A stretch of 21,564 nucleotides of DNA, taken from NCBI GenBank assembly GCA_021604825.1, contig BQJS01000069.1, forward strand, positions 1 through 21,564, read 5' to 3'. Shown piece after piece: positions 1 to 7,602 of this stretch (positions are counted from its first letter, which is position 1; each line of letters starts with the position of its first letter). The notes under the pieces were generated by a model that worked only from the letters and a program-made list of their open reading frames with translations, searched no databases and was not told where the DNA came from. This DNA comes from Phycisphaerae bacterium. Lineage in GTDB: Bacteria > Planctomycetota > Phycisphaerae > UBA1845. The position numbers and the translations under genes are program-made.

Positions 1-2
1 CG

Positions 3-758
3 CGGCTACTTGGTGGCGTGATTCTCATGGGCGTCCTTTTGAAGGGTGCCCGTGGCATCAGCATTCGTTTGCAATTGCTCCGACCGGCCCTTGATGTCAT
101 CCGGCGCATCACCCGCATCGGTATGCCCGCTGCATTCGACGGGGCCATCATGTGGACCGGTCATTTTCTATTCCTGAAAATCATCGGAAACATGGTCAGC
201 GACCCAACAACTGGTTTGAACCCATCCTACGCCGCACAAATTGTCGTCGTTCGACTCGAAGCCTTCACATACCTGCCGGCATCCGCATACGCTGCCGCTT
301 GCGCGACGATGATTGGCCAAGCCTTAGGAGCCAGCCAACCCAAGCGGGCGATCCGAAGCGGGCACGAAGGCGCGATGCAGTGTTGCATGCTAACGGCGAT
401 CAGCGGAACCTTGTTTGTCATTTTTGCTCGCGAAATCTGCGGATTGATGCACAAAGAACCGACAGTCATCGACATTGCGACTCCCGTACTGGTCCTTGCA
501 GGCATCGCCCAGCCAATTCTCGCGCTGGGTATGGTATATGCTGGGGCACTTCGCGGTGCGGGTGATACTTTGTACCCACTCATCTACACCGCTTGCGGAC
601 TTGGATTAATGCGTCTGCCCTTTGGCTACCTTTTTGGGCTAACCATGGGATGGGGACTGTTCGGTGCCTGGATAGCAGTTGCAGGCGATATGGTCATCCG
701 GATGGTATTGGTGGCTATTCGCTTCCGACGGGGTAAGTGGGCAACACTTCAGGTATAA
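3..758 (+). CDS. MATE-family multidrug/cation efflux transporter, C-terminal half (5' end outside window)
   Basis: This is an inner-membrane antiporter of the MATE family, which exports drugs or metabolites using a sodium or proton gradient. The frame is open to the left edge, so the GTG at 18 is not the real start; about half of a normal MATE protein of roughly 450 residues is present. Visible are alternating hydrophobic segments, about six, matching the second six-helix bundle. The MatE-type signature 'ATMIGQALGASQPKRA' follows a helix, and 'GALRGAGDT' lies in a later loop. The protein ends in a short basic tail. The stop TAA (756-758) lies inside the convergent Arg/Ser-rich gene, so the last 14 codons of each gene overlap. 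Family assignment is firm; the substrate cannot be told from sequence. Confidence 0.88.
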   Translation, partial: RLLGGVILMGVLLKGARGISIRLQLLRPALDVIRRITRIGMPAAFDGAIMWTGHFLFLKIIGNMVSDPTTGLNPSYAAQIVVVRLEAFTYLPASAYAAACATMIGQALGASQPKRAIRSGHEGAMQCCMLTAISGTLFVIFAREICGLMHKEPTVIDIATPVLVLAGIAQPILALGMVYAGALRGAGDTLYPLIYTACGLGLMRLPFGYLFGLTMGWGLFGAWIAVAGDMVIRMVLVAIRFRRGKWATLQV

Positions 759-2880
759 ACTCCTCACCGTCGGGCCCGATGTACAAGGTTGATTCGTTCG
801 CACCGTTGGCATCGGCGCGTTGCTGACGCTCGACATCATTGCGACTGGCAGACTGAATAGCCGCCGCCCGCTTTGAAGCATCACGCATCATCAGCACTTG
901 CAGATCATTCGGCGCTCGCGATTCGGCACGCTGAAATATCTCGTGTGCCAGATTCGCGTGGCCAGCCGCATACTGAACATATCCGGCTAAGAAGAACAAC
1001 TCAGTGTCATATGGATTCGCTGCGATCGTTCGTTCCAAGCGGTAGAACTGACCCTCGAAATCAGATTCATTTCCGTAAAACGCAGCGATATCGAGCGGAC
1101 CTGTAATGAGCGACGGGTCGGCTGACAGCGCCCGGCGTATTGCGCTGGACGCGGTCGCAAAATCATCCACGGCGAAGTGAACAAATCCGTAAAACATCTC
1201 AAGCTCAGCATCATCCGGAGTCGCCAGCATCGCCCGAATCACCTCGCGACGGGCCAAATCATACTCACCGCGATAAAACGCCGTCTCAGCCAACTGACGA
1301 TGCGTCGCAGTCGCTTGCGGCTGGCTTGAACTCGGAGGAACCACGCTGAGACTCGTGTCGTCCGAGTACCCATAATCTGTTCCATCATTATAGCCATAGT
1401 TATTGATGTCGATGTTCACAGGCGATCCGGGACTGGAGTACACCGGATAGCTGGAACCATAGTAGGCCGTGGTCACCGGCACGTACCCAAATGGCGCACC
1501 ATACGAATAAAATGGGTCAGACCAAAAGGAATCGTAAAAAGGACGGTAGCAAGATCGACGAAAGCCCGAGTACCGCCCGATTCCAAAACCTACACCAAAC
1601 GAAAGGTAATTGCTAAACCCAAGAAAGCGATTACAGCGACGATAGCGCCGGAAATTTCCAAGATGGAAAAGGTCACGACCGAAATACCGATCTCGACCAT
1701 ACCCACGACCAAAACCGAATCGACCAAACCCGCGGTTGCGATTGAATCCACGGCCAACACCAAACGCCCGAGCTGAATAGTTGTTGCGATCGAGCCAGTT
1801 GTTTCGAGAAGCGCTTCGATCCAGACGATCATACATGTTTCCGTAAGTCAATCCGCGATTTGACCCACGTACACCGGCCCCCCTTCCGCCGAATCCTCTC
1901 GTCCCATTGCGTGAATTGCGCCTACCCGAATTGCGACCAACGCCATTCCTACCGCCGCGACCGAATGAGCGTCGATTGGAATTGGCGCTACGATTGCTGT
2001 TTGACCTGGTACGCCCCATCTGGGAGCGACGTGATCCTGTGCCCGAGTTTCGACGATTTGAATTGGAGTCGATCGTTGCAAATGCCCGCCCGGAATTTGA
2101 CGATCTGGTGCGCTGGCTCAAGAAACTTCTCCGGCGTCCGCCATTCGATGTCCCCTGTCGCAACGTCGTGTTGCTGCGATTCGTGCGCCCAATTGAATTC
2201 GAGGATCGCGTCCTGGACAAACTGCGCGAATTATTCTGTTGTGAACCAAAGCTGCGACGGACGCTGCTCGGCCGATTGGTTTGTGCCGGACGGCTGAACG
2301 TCGGCGCAACGTTGCGAATGGTCTGACGACCGGATGTCGAACGCCTTGTTGATGAGCGCCCGGTTGTTGAACGCCCAGTTGCTATGCTATTTGATCGACC
2401 CGTTCCGCCAATGCTGCTGCGAATCCGACTGGCTGGTGATCGGCCAGCCGACGAGCGAGTGGACCGGTTGGATCTGTATACGGTCGTTGGACCTCGTCCG
2501 CGTGTACCACGTGATTGCGTTGAGGAACGACGAGCCGGTGACGTGCGCCGACTGCTTCGACCAATCGAGCGTCCCCTCGAGCCGGTGCTGCGCGAACGCG
2601 ACCCGATGCGCGATTGACCTGAGCGAACCCGGGAACTAGAGCCGCGTGAACGAACCGATCTGGATCGCCCTGAATTCGAACGCGGCGCCGTTGCGCGACG
2701 CGATGGTGCGCGCGATCTTGAACGACCAGCCGAACTTCGCTGCCGTGCCGAAGAACGTCCCGCAGAAGACCCTCTCGAGCTGCGCCGACGCGATTGCGCA
2801 TCGGTTTCCGGAACAAAGGCAAAAGCCATCGTCAAGGCAAACAGAATGCAAAGCCGATTTCGGATTCCTCGAACGTTCAT
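715..2880 (-). CDS. Exported Arg/Ser-rich protein with TPR-like C-terminal domain (hypothetical)
   Basis: Function unknown. The ATG at 2880 is chosen over an upstream start at 2913 because GGAGGTG sits 6 bases before it and a signal peptide follows directly (basic n-region 'RGIRNR', hydrophobic core 'LCILFALTMAFAFV', likely cleavage near Ala28-Gln29). The 721-residue product has four zones. Residues 30-340 are almost all Arg and Ser with some Gly, Asn and Thr. Residues 345-450 are rich in Gly, Phe, Arg and Tyr. Residues 450-527 form a Tyr/Ser/Pro/Asp linker. Residues 528-690 form helical TPR-like repeats, with 'AETAFYRGEYDLARREVIRA' as the clearest unit. The mature protein is extremely basic in its first half, suggesting binding to polyanions (cell surface, nucleic acid) outside the cytoplasm; this is inference. 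A promoter candidate lies at 2924-2952. The 3' end overlaps the MATE gene by 44 bases. Confidence 0.85.
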   Translation of the reverse strand: MNVRGIRNRLCILFALTMAFAFVPETDAQSRRRSSRGSSAGRSSARQRSSAGRSRSRAPSRRATAPRSNSGRSRSVRSRGSSSRVRSGQSRIGSRSRSTGSRGRSIGRSSRRTSPARRSSTQSRGTRGRGPTTVYRSNRSTRSSAGRSPASRIRSSIGGTGRSNSIATGRSTTGRSSTRRSTSGRQTIRNVAPTFSRPAQTNRPSSVRRSFGSQQNNSRSLSRTRSSNSIGRTNRSNTTLRQGTSNGGRRRSFLSQRTRSSNSGRAFATIDSNSNRRNSGTGSRRSQMGRTRSNSNRSANSNRRSFGRGGRNGVGRNSGRRNSRNGTRGFGGRGAGVRGSNRGLTYGNMYDRLDRSASRNNWLDRNNYSARAFGVGRGFNRNRGFGRFGFGRGYGRDRYFGRDLFHLGNFRRYRRCNRFLGFSNYLSFGVGFGIGRYSGFRRSCYRPFYDSFWSDPFYSYGAPFGYVPVTTAYYGSSYPVYSSPGSPVNIDINNYGYNDGTDYGYSDDTSLSVVPPSSSQPQATATHRQLAETAFYRGEYDLARREVIRAMLATPDDAELEMFYGFVHFAVDDFATASSAIRRALSADPSLITGPLDIAAFYGNESDFEGQFYRLERTIAANPYDTELFFLAGYVQYAAGHANLAHEIFQRAESRAPNDLQVLMMRDASKRAAAIQSASRNDVERQQRADANGANESTLYIGPDGEEFIPEVLPTYPVGSE

Positions 2881-2923
2881 GGTGGCACCTCCCCAGGGCA
2901 CACAGTTTAGCAATCGACAGTAA

Positions 2924-2952
2924 ATATTACCGCCATGTTAAATATATCGCAA
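2924..2952 (-). promoter_or_regulatory. Putative sigma70-type promoter of the Arg/Ser-rich protein gene
   Basis: On the minus strand, -35 TTGCGA (2952-2947) and -10 TAATAT (2929-2924) are separated by exactly 17 bases; each box matches consensus at 4 of 6 positions. The start site would fall near 2917, giving a leader of about 37 nt that contains the strong ribosome-binding site. It lies in the gap after the HAD gene, so the Arg/Ser-rich gene can be transcribed alone. Confidence 0.5.
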
Positions 2953-2976
2953 AGGAGGTGTATAGACAAGCAAATA

Positions 2977-3669
2977 TCAGCACGAGGCGGCGAGAATCCC
3001 ACCTAACTCTTTTATGCAGCTGATCTTATGGGAAATCGGAGCATCGCCAACTCTTCCGATATCCATGATGCGATCGGTCCGATCGATCCAGCAAGCGGCG
3101 ATGCCCATTTGGTGGGCTCCACCTATGTCACTGTGCAATGAATCGCCAACGTGGAGCACACGATCTGGGCGGACCTTCATCTTGTCGAGGGCGTGCTCAA
3201 AGATTGCGCTATGGGGTTTGTAGGATCGGGTGTCTTCTGACGTGACAACTTCTACGATGTTCAGATCGTGATATCGAATGGCTTGCAAGACGTCCTCAGT
3301 GTCAGCATTTGACACTACGCAAACCGGTACGTCGATATTTGCCAGTGTCTCGTGAACATGTGGTGCCAACTTTGGTTGTTGCCAATACGATTTCAACATG
3401 GTTGCGTACTTGGATAGATCAGCACCGTTTGTTCGATCGCCGAGTGTTCGCTCCAGCGTGTCGACTTCCAGTTCGAAGAGCGTGCAAAATGCTTCATCAT
3501 TGGCTTGCCCAATCGCTTCAAAGAACCGATGCCCCCACGCGGTGGCAAGTTCGCTCGGCAACATTTCAAGCCCCAGATCCTCGACCACACATGAACAGGT
3601 CTGCTCAACCGCTTCACGATCGCCCGTCACCAGCGTTCCGTAGAAGTCAAAGAATATCGTATCGAACAC
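2977..3669 (-). CDS. HAD-superfamily hydrolase (haloacid dehalogenase / phosphatase-like)
   Basis: This is a 230-residue HAD hydrolase with all four motifs. Motif I is D8-F-Y-G-T (nucleophile Asp8), motif II S120-N121, motif III Lys151 in 'SYKP', and motif IV 'HVGDSLHSD' with Asp176 and Asp181. A helical cap fits between residues 15 and 100. Most HAD phosphatases carry DxD in motif I, where the second Asp is the acid/base; here it is Tyr10, as in L-2-haloacid dehalogenases (DxYGT), so dehalogenation or an atypical phosphatase is possible. The start is GTG at 3669, preceded by GAGGTG at 5-base spacing. It lies 80 bases after the HIT gene on the same strand and may be co-transcribed with it. 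Substrate unknown. Confidence 0.87.
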   Translation of the reverse strand: MFDTIFFDFYGTLVTGDREAVEQTCSCVVEDLGLEMLPSELATAWGHRFFEAIGQANDEAFCTLFELEVDTLERTLGDRTNGADLSKYATMLKSYWQQPKLAPHVHETLANIDVPVCVVSNADTEDVLQAIRYHDLNIVEVVTSEDTRSYKPHSAIFEHALDKMKVRPDRVLHVGDSLHSDIGGAHQMGIAACWIDRTDRIMDIGRVGDAPISHKISCIKELGGILAASC

Positions 3670-3749
3670 AATGTCACCTCAAACAGACTGGACCACTCAC
3701 CCGCCCGCCAGTACGTGAACGATTGGCGCATGAATTTTTGGCGCATAAA

Positions 3750-4184
3750 TCATTGCCCCGCCAGACTTCCAGAAATTTTACCGCACAGCTGTTCAGCTTC
3801 ACCCGCGCGATACTCCCCGGACCGCCATCGATATCCCAAACCATCATCCTTGGTTCGCGGAATCAAATGGAAATGGGCGTGATTCACAACCTGCCCTGCA
3901 CATTCACCATTGTTTTGAAGAACGTTTAACCCATCAGCACTGACGGTATCGATCACTGCGCGGGCCAATCGAGGCAAAGTCTCTCCAATTGCTGAAGCGA
4001 CGTCCGAGGGCAGATCAACGATCGAATCGCAATGACGTTTGGGTATCAGCAAGACATGACCGGCCGACACCGGTCCGATGTCGAGAAACGCCAAGACAAC
4101 GTCGTTTGAAAAAATTTGATGACAAGGGATTTCGCCAGCTACGATCTTGCAGAAGACACAATCGGCATTGACCTCGTTGGACAC
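3750..4184 (-). CDS. HIT-family (HINT-like) nucleotide-binding hydrolase
   Basis: This is a 144-residue histidine-triad protein. The triad H102-A-H104-F-H106-L-I followed by 'PR' is intact; His104 is the expected nucleotidylated residue in this family. Cys9 and Cys12 ('CVFC') with His51 ('PKRH') and His102 form the zinc site seen in many bacterial HIT proteins. The family hydrolyses AMP conjugates such as adenosine phosphoramidates, aminoacyl-AMP or diadenosine polyphosphates; the exact substrate is not predictable. The GTG start at 4184 is supported by GGAGGTG upstream and by alignment of the 'CVFCKI' N-terminus. A strong promoter candidate lies at 4229-4256, so this gene starts a unit separate from the ribosomal operon. 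The HAD gene follows. Confidence 0.93.
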   Translation of the reverse strand: MSNEVNADCVFCKIVAGEIPCHQIFSNDVVLAFLDIGPVSAGHVLLIPKRHCDSIVDLPSDVASAIGETLPRLARAVIDTVSADGLNVLQNNGECAGQVVNHAHFHLIPRTKDDGLGYRWRSGEYRAGEAEQLCGKISGSLAGQ

Positions 4185-4228
4185 AACGCACCTCCACTCG
4201 CCGTGGGATTTGGATCGATACTCCTCAG

Positions 4229-4256
4229 ATCATAGCACGGACGAAGGACCTGCCAA
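4229..4256 (-). promoter_or_regulatory. Putative sigma70-type promoter for the HIT gene
   Basis: On the minus strand, -35 TTGGCA (4256-4251, 5/6 to consensus), a 16-base spacer, then -10 TATGAT (4234-4229, 5/6). The predicted start near 4222 gives a leader of about 38 nt ahead of the GTG at 4184. It is one of the two best promoter matches in the window and separates the HIT-HAD pair from rplQ. Confidence 0.6.
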
Positions 4257-4367
4257 CCATCGGGCATCCACGGAGCAAACATCGTACATCGTTTGAAATG
4301 GAGAATGTGGCCGATCGCTCAGCGAAATGTGTGGGACGATGACGATGCGGATTGAAGGAAACGTCGA

Positions 4368-4412
4368 CATCTCTACCCGTGACGTCCTCAACCGTAACGT
4401 TCCCACCCGTGA
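4368..4412. repeat. 15-bp tandem repeat, three copies, in the rplQ-HIT spacer
   Basis: Plus-strand units are ACATCTCTACCCGTG, ACGTCCTCAACCGTA and ACGTTCCCACCCGTG, contiguous and of equal length, sharing the frame AC.T..C.ACCGT-like core. They lie about 35 bases downstream of the rplQ stop. The 262-base spacer 4185-4446 also holds the 12-mer CATCGGGCATC-type motif twice (near 4258 and 4429) and the HIT promoter; no gene was seen in it. Confidence 0.7.
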
Positions 4413-4446
4413 TGAGCTAGACCGCCCATCGGGCATCGCTACGCTT

Positions 4447-5142
4447 TTATTCCGCGTCGCCCGCTGGCGTTTCGTCGGATTCGGGTGCAGCTTGTTCGGG
4501 TGCGCTTGCGGGTTTGACTTCTTCGGTTTCCTGACCGCCACGTCGCTGCTTGGCGAGGGAAACTGCGAGTGCGTAGCGCGAATCAGCCTTGATCTGCCTT
4601 GACGACTTCGCCGGCTTGGTGATGGAGCCTGGGCTCTCTTCTTCACCGACGAATTGCAGAACCGCTTGTCGGCCACCATCACCGATGCGGCGCTTGGCCA
4701 ATCGAATCAGACGGGTGTAACCGCCCGAGCGCTCGGCGTATTGTTCGGCGATCGTATTGATCAATCGATGGGTGATCGATTCACCAGTGAACTTCATATT
4801 GCCGCGCGGTTTGCCATTGCGATAACGTCGGCCGCTGGGCGCACGGAGTGTCTTCTCGCGCTTTGCGTTTGAGAGATCTTCGTAGTCCGCCTGATGCTCA
4901 GCTGGAATAAACGAGCGATCGCTGAGGATCTTGTGGATTTGGCGACGGGCTGTCACGCTTCCGCGACGCGCGCTGCGGGCCAACGTGACCAATCGCTCCA
5001 CGAATGGGCGAAGATCTTTGGCTTTCTCCAAAGTCGTGCGGATCTGTCCATGCTCGATTAAACTCTGCGCCATATTGCGCTGCATGGCACGGTGATGGGA
5101 TGAGGTTCGGTTGAGTTTTCTTTGTCGCACGCGATGATTCAT
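4447..5142 (-). CDS. rplQ: 50S ribosomal protein L17, with internal insertion and C-terminal tail
   Basis: L17 binds 23S rRNA near the exit side of the large subunit. The N-terminus ('[18 protein letters not shown]', 'LVTLAR') and the later '[19 protein letters not shown]...' block are typical. The protein has 231 residues against about 120-130 usually. Two additions account for this: an Arg/Lys-rich stretch at about 72-120 between the normal N- and C-terminal parts, and a tail from about 168 that ends in a Glu/Pro/Ala-rich acidic run. The ATG at 5142 fits the family start. It is the last gene of the ribosomal block, 154 bases after rpoA, which matches the classic rpoA-rplQ order. Confidence 0.96.
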   Translation of the reverse strand: MNHRVRQRKLNRTSSHHRAMQRNMAQSLIEHGQIRTTLEKAKDLRPFVERLVTLARSARRGSVTARRQIHKILSDRSFIPAEHQADYEDLSNAKREKTLRAPSGRRYRNGKPRGNMKFTGESITHRLINTIAEQYAERSGGYTRLIRLAKRRIGDGGRQAVLQFVGEEESPGSITKPAKSSRQIKADSRYALAVSLAKQRRGGQETEEVKPASAPEQAAPESDETPAGDAE

Positions 5143-5206
5143 GACTCTATCCGCTTAAAACGTTGCTAGTGATTTTCGCCCGTCTAAAGTCGGGCCGATG
5201 CACGAA

Positions 5207-5236
5207 GGTATCGACCCGCCCCATACCAACTGTCAA
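5207..5236 (-). promoter_or_regulatory. Weak promoter candidate ahead of rplQ
   Basis: A perfect -35 TTGACA (5236-5231) is followed after 18 bases by GATACC (5212-5207), which matches the -10 consensus at only three positions. A small hairpin, GCCCG/CGGGC, lies downstream at 5178-5195. It could be a secondary promoter for rplQ, but the poor -10 makes chance likely. Confidence 0.25.
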
Positions 5237-5276
5237 TCTACCGCGAGTCGTCAAAACGAACCCGCGATGTCAGTTA

Positions 5277-5308
5277 AGACTACTCTGCAGATTAGACTAC
5301 TCTGCAGA
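5277..5308 (-). repeat. Direct repeat (15 identical bases, 17-bp period) spanning the rpoA stop codon
   Basis: The 15-mer AGACTACTCTGCAGA (plus strand) occurs at 5277-5291 and again, unchanged, at 5294-5308. The second copy contains the rpoA stop (5297-5299) and the last sense codons; the first lies in the spacer and brings a second TAG at 5280-5282, in another frame. The 3' end of rpoA with its stop has been duplicated downstream. Confidence 0.85.
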
Positions 5309-6448
5309 ACTGCTATCGCCGATCATCGACACCGAAGAACCGGACTGAATCCCTGGTGTCGGGTGATTCTCACTGTCCTCGCCCTCGTCGGCAAAGTCGT
5401 CAGATGAAACTGCGTCCAACCCTGGGCTGGGCATCGAACCAGCCGAAACTTCACCGACGCTGTCGCCACCGAGAGACATCCCCAGTGACAAGCCAAGGTC
5501 GGCCAACTTGCGTTTCACTTCACGCAATGACGTCTTGCCGAAACTTCGGAAGCGAAGCACGTCGGCTTCGGTCTTACTGACCAACTCGCCGATCGTCGCG
5601 ATTCTCGCAGATTCCAGACAGTTATTCGACCGCACCGAAAGTTGCAATTCGCTGACGCTGCGATTGAGCTTTTCCTGAAGCGCCGAATCCATCTCGCTGG
5701 TTGGTGTGCGAACCGGCGGAGCCTGGCTCACCAACTCCTCGCCCAGTTCGTAGTAATGCACGAACGGGTTGAGGTGCTTACGCAAGATCTTGGCGGCTTC
5801 CACGAGCGCATCTTCCGGCGACACACTGCCCCGCGTCCAGACTTCCAAAACGAGGCGATCGTAGTTGGTACGCTGACCAACACGGGTGTCTTCGGTTTTG
5901 TAGCGGACGCGAACCACGGGTGCAAAAATCGAATCGACCGGGATCACTCCGATTTCCTGTTCCGGTCCGGCATTCTCAGCCGCCGTGGCATATCCACGAC
6001 CGGACTTCACCCACATTTCAATTTCAAAGGGCACGTCTTCGGTCAACGTGGCGATGTGCAGATCGGGGTTTACTACTTCGACCCCTGCTTCCGCTTCGAT
6101 GTCGCCCGCCGTTACGACGCCGGCTGAATTACGCGACAACTTGAGCGTTCGCGTTTCTTCGCCTTCCATCGCAACCACAACCTGCTTGAGATTCAAGATG
6201 ATGTCAGTGACATCCTCAAGCACACCTGGAATCGTGCTGAATTCGTGTGACACGTTGGCAATTTTCACCGCATAGATCGCAGCCCCTTCCAAACTGGAAA
6301 GAAGGATGCGCCGCAGCGAATTTCCAACGGTCGTACCAAAACCGCGCTCAAACGGTTCAACGATGAACTTCCCGTAGCAGTCCGTGCTGACCGATTCATC
6401 GCACTCTAAACGGCTCGGCAATTCTAACCCGCGCCATCGGATACGCAT
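5297..6448 (-). CDS. rpoA: DNA-directed RNA polymerase subunit alpha
   Basis: RpoA is the platform for RNA polymerase assembly; its C-terminal domain contacts activators and UP elements. Residues 1-235 are the N-terminal dimer/assembly domain ('EPFERGFGTTVGNSLRRILL'). Residues 261-324 are the alpha-CTD with 'LSVRSNNCLESA', where Arg273 sits at the position of the DNA-contacting Arg265 of E. coli, and the helix-hairpin-helix 'RFRSFGKTSLREVKRKL'. Residues 325-383 form a Ser/Asp/Glu/Gly-rich tail, making 383 residues against about 330 usually. The ATG at 6448 has AAGGAG nine bases upstream. It follows rpsK after a 314-base spacer, with rpsD absent from between them. Its stop codon is duplicated by a 17-bp-period repeat. 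Confidence 0.98.
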   Translation of the reverse strand: MRIRWRGLELPSRLECDESVSTDCYGKFIVEPFERGFGTTVGNSLRRILLSSLEGAAIYAVKIANVSHEFSTIPGVLEDVTDIILNLKQVVVAMEGEETRTLKLSRNSAGVVTAGDIEAEAGVEVVNPDLHIATLTEDVPFEIEMWVKSGRGYATAAENAGPEQEIGVIPVDSIFAPVVRVRYKTEDTRVGQRTNYDRLVLEVWTRGSVSPEDALVEAAKILRKHLNPFVHYYELGEELVSQAPPVRTPTSEMDSALQEKLNRSVSELQLSVRSNNCLESARIATIGELVSKTEADVLRFRSFGKTSLREVKRKLADLGLSLGMSLGGDSVGEVSAGSMPSPGLDAVSSDDFADEGEDSENHPTPGIQSGSSVSMIGDSSSAE

Positions 6449-6762
6449 GTCGATGATCTCCTTGAGGGGTCTTGTGTCTTAGGTGTTCGCGGGCGTCGGA
6501 GTCCACTTCCGACATACCCGATCGTTATTTTTTTCCCGTACGTCGATCGCTCTTGAGTTCGTTTTGACTCTTAGCGATATTTTGTGGGTTCGTATCGTGA
6601 CTCGTTCGGCTTTGCCGCCCCAATCTTGACTTGACCACATCTCTGCGACCCAGTTCTGCGCCTGTTAACATTGGCCAACGCAGAATCTTCAGCGGCACCA
6701 TCAACGCAACTACAACTCAAGCCAACTGCAACTCAAGCCAACTGCAACTCAAGGCAGTCGTA
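6449..6762 (-). other. Long rpsK-rpoA spacer (314 bases) with repeat array and hairpins
   Basis: In many bacteria rpsD occupies this position; no S4-like frame is present here. Besides the 16-bp repeat array near rpsK, I see two hairpins. One at 6547-6577 has stem TCGCT/AGCGA, an internal loop, then GAGT/ACTC. One at 6495-6513 has a perfect 6-bp stem GTCGGA/TCCGAC with a 7-nt loop, about 50 bases before rpoA. The long structured leader suggests separate control or processing of the rpoA-rplQ message. No convincing promoter was found. Confidence 0.5.
6706..6753 (-). repeat. 16-bp tandem repeat, three copies, just downstream of rpsK
   Basis: The unit CCAACTGCAACTCAAG (plus strand) is perfect at 6722-6737 and 6738-6753; a third copy at 6706-6721 matches 14 of 16. 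The array starts 9 bases beyond the rpsK stop codon, at the head of the 314-base rpsK-rpoA spacer. Confidence 0.92.
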
Positions 6763-7146
6763 TCAGACGCGGCGACGCTTGGCCGGACGACATCCGTTAT
6801 GCGGCAATGGCGTCGTGTCTTCGATTGAACTGATTCGCAGGCCAGCCCCCTGTAGCGCCGTGATCGCCGATTCGCGACCGCTTCCCAATCCCTTCACACG
6901 AACTTCCACCTCAACCATGCCAAACTTGCGGGCGACCCCAACGCACTTTTCGGCTGCACGCTGTGCCGCAAACGGAGTGCTCTTTCGAGTTCCCTTGAAG
7001 CCGACAGTACCAGCCGAAGCCCAGCAAAGGACCTCGCCATTGCCGTCCGTGATGGTGATGATCGTGTTATTGAACGATGCCTTCACATGAACAATGCCGC
7101 GAACAACATTGCGACGCGTTCTTTTTTTCCCTGCACGTTTAGCCAC
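6763..7146 (-). CDS. rpsK: 30S ribosomal protein S11
   Basis: S11 is a platform protein of the small subunit near the mRNA exit and the Shine-Dalgarno helix. The 127 residues show a basic N-terminus, '[18 protein letters not shown]', '[18 protein letters not shown]', '[13 protein letters not shown]' and the basic end '[11 protein letters not shown]'. Length is normal. The start is GTG at 7146, and the gene overlaps the end of rpsM by 8 bases, the only overlap in the ribosomal block, so the two are probably translationally coupled. A 16-bp tandem repeat begins right after its stop. Confidence 0.98.
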   Translation of the reverse strand: MAKRAGKKRTRRNVVRGIVHVKASFNNTIITITDGNGEVLCWASAGTVGFKGTRKSTPFAAQRAAEKCVGVARKFGMVEVEVRVKGLGSGRESAITALQGAGLRISSIEDTTPLPHNGCRPAKRRRV

Positions 7147-7528
7147 GCGACAACTCCTTCACGCCCTTCTTGCCTGCCACTGTTTTCTTCGGTCCCTTGC
7201 GAGTTCGCGCGTTGGTCCGGGTGCGTTGCCCGCGAACCGGAAGACCGCGACGATGCCGCAAGCCACGATAGCAGCCAATGTCGCGAAGTCGCGCGATGTT
7301 GCCCTGCACGATTCGGCGAAGCGGTCCTTCAACCTGATAATTGCGCTCGATGATGCCCGCAATCCGAGAGACTTCGTCCTCGGTCAGATCCTTGGCCTTT
7401 ACGTCTGGCTCGATCTGGGCTTCTTTCAAAATGCGCTCAGCCACTTTCGGGCCTACGCCGTAAATGTACCGAAGCGAATACTCGACCCGCTTGTTATTTG
7501 GGATGTCAACACCGACAACACGTGGCAC
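7139..7528 (-). CDS. rpsM: 30S ribosomal protein S13
   Basis: S13 sits in the 30S head and contacts the P-site tRNA and the large subunit. The 129 residues carry the helix-two-turn-helix '[15 protein letters not shown]', '[16 protein letters not shown]', and the hallmark '[21 protein letters not shown]' region with a basic C-terminus. The start is GTG at 7528 with GGAG seven bases upstream. It lies 150 bases after rpmJ, and that spacer holds an 8-bp perfect hairpin and a 15-bp direct repeat. Confidence 0.98.
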   Translation of the reverse strand: MPRVVGVDIPNNKRVEYSLRYIYGVGPKVAERILKEAQIEPDVKAKDLTEDEVSRIAGIIERNYQVEGPLRRIVQGNIARLRDIGCYRGLRHRRGLPVRGQRTRTNARTRKGPKKTVAGKKGVKELSRG

Positions 7529-7602
7529 GCGACTACTCCATCATTTGAAAAACTATTTCAACCAGAACCGCTTCAATCGCGATCCCTCGTTTTATTCATC
7601 CA

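Noticed and set aside
1860..2822. Several overlapping open frames on both strands over the Arg/Ser-rich zone
   Set aside because: Arg and Ser codons rarely create stops in other frames, so open shadows are expected here. Only the minus-strand frame has a signal peptide, a ribosome-binding site and a TPR-like domain.
2951..2960. AAAGGAGGTG, a perfect plus-strand Shine-Dalgarno sequence
   Set aside because: No start codon stands at a suitable distance on the plus strand, and no credible plus-strand gene follows. On the other strand it would lie upstream of the proposed promoter. Taken as chance.
6449..6762. Degraded rpsD in the rpsK-rpoA spacer
   Set aside because: No S4-like segment is visible in any frame; the space is occupied by a repeat array and hairpins.
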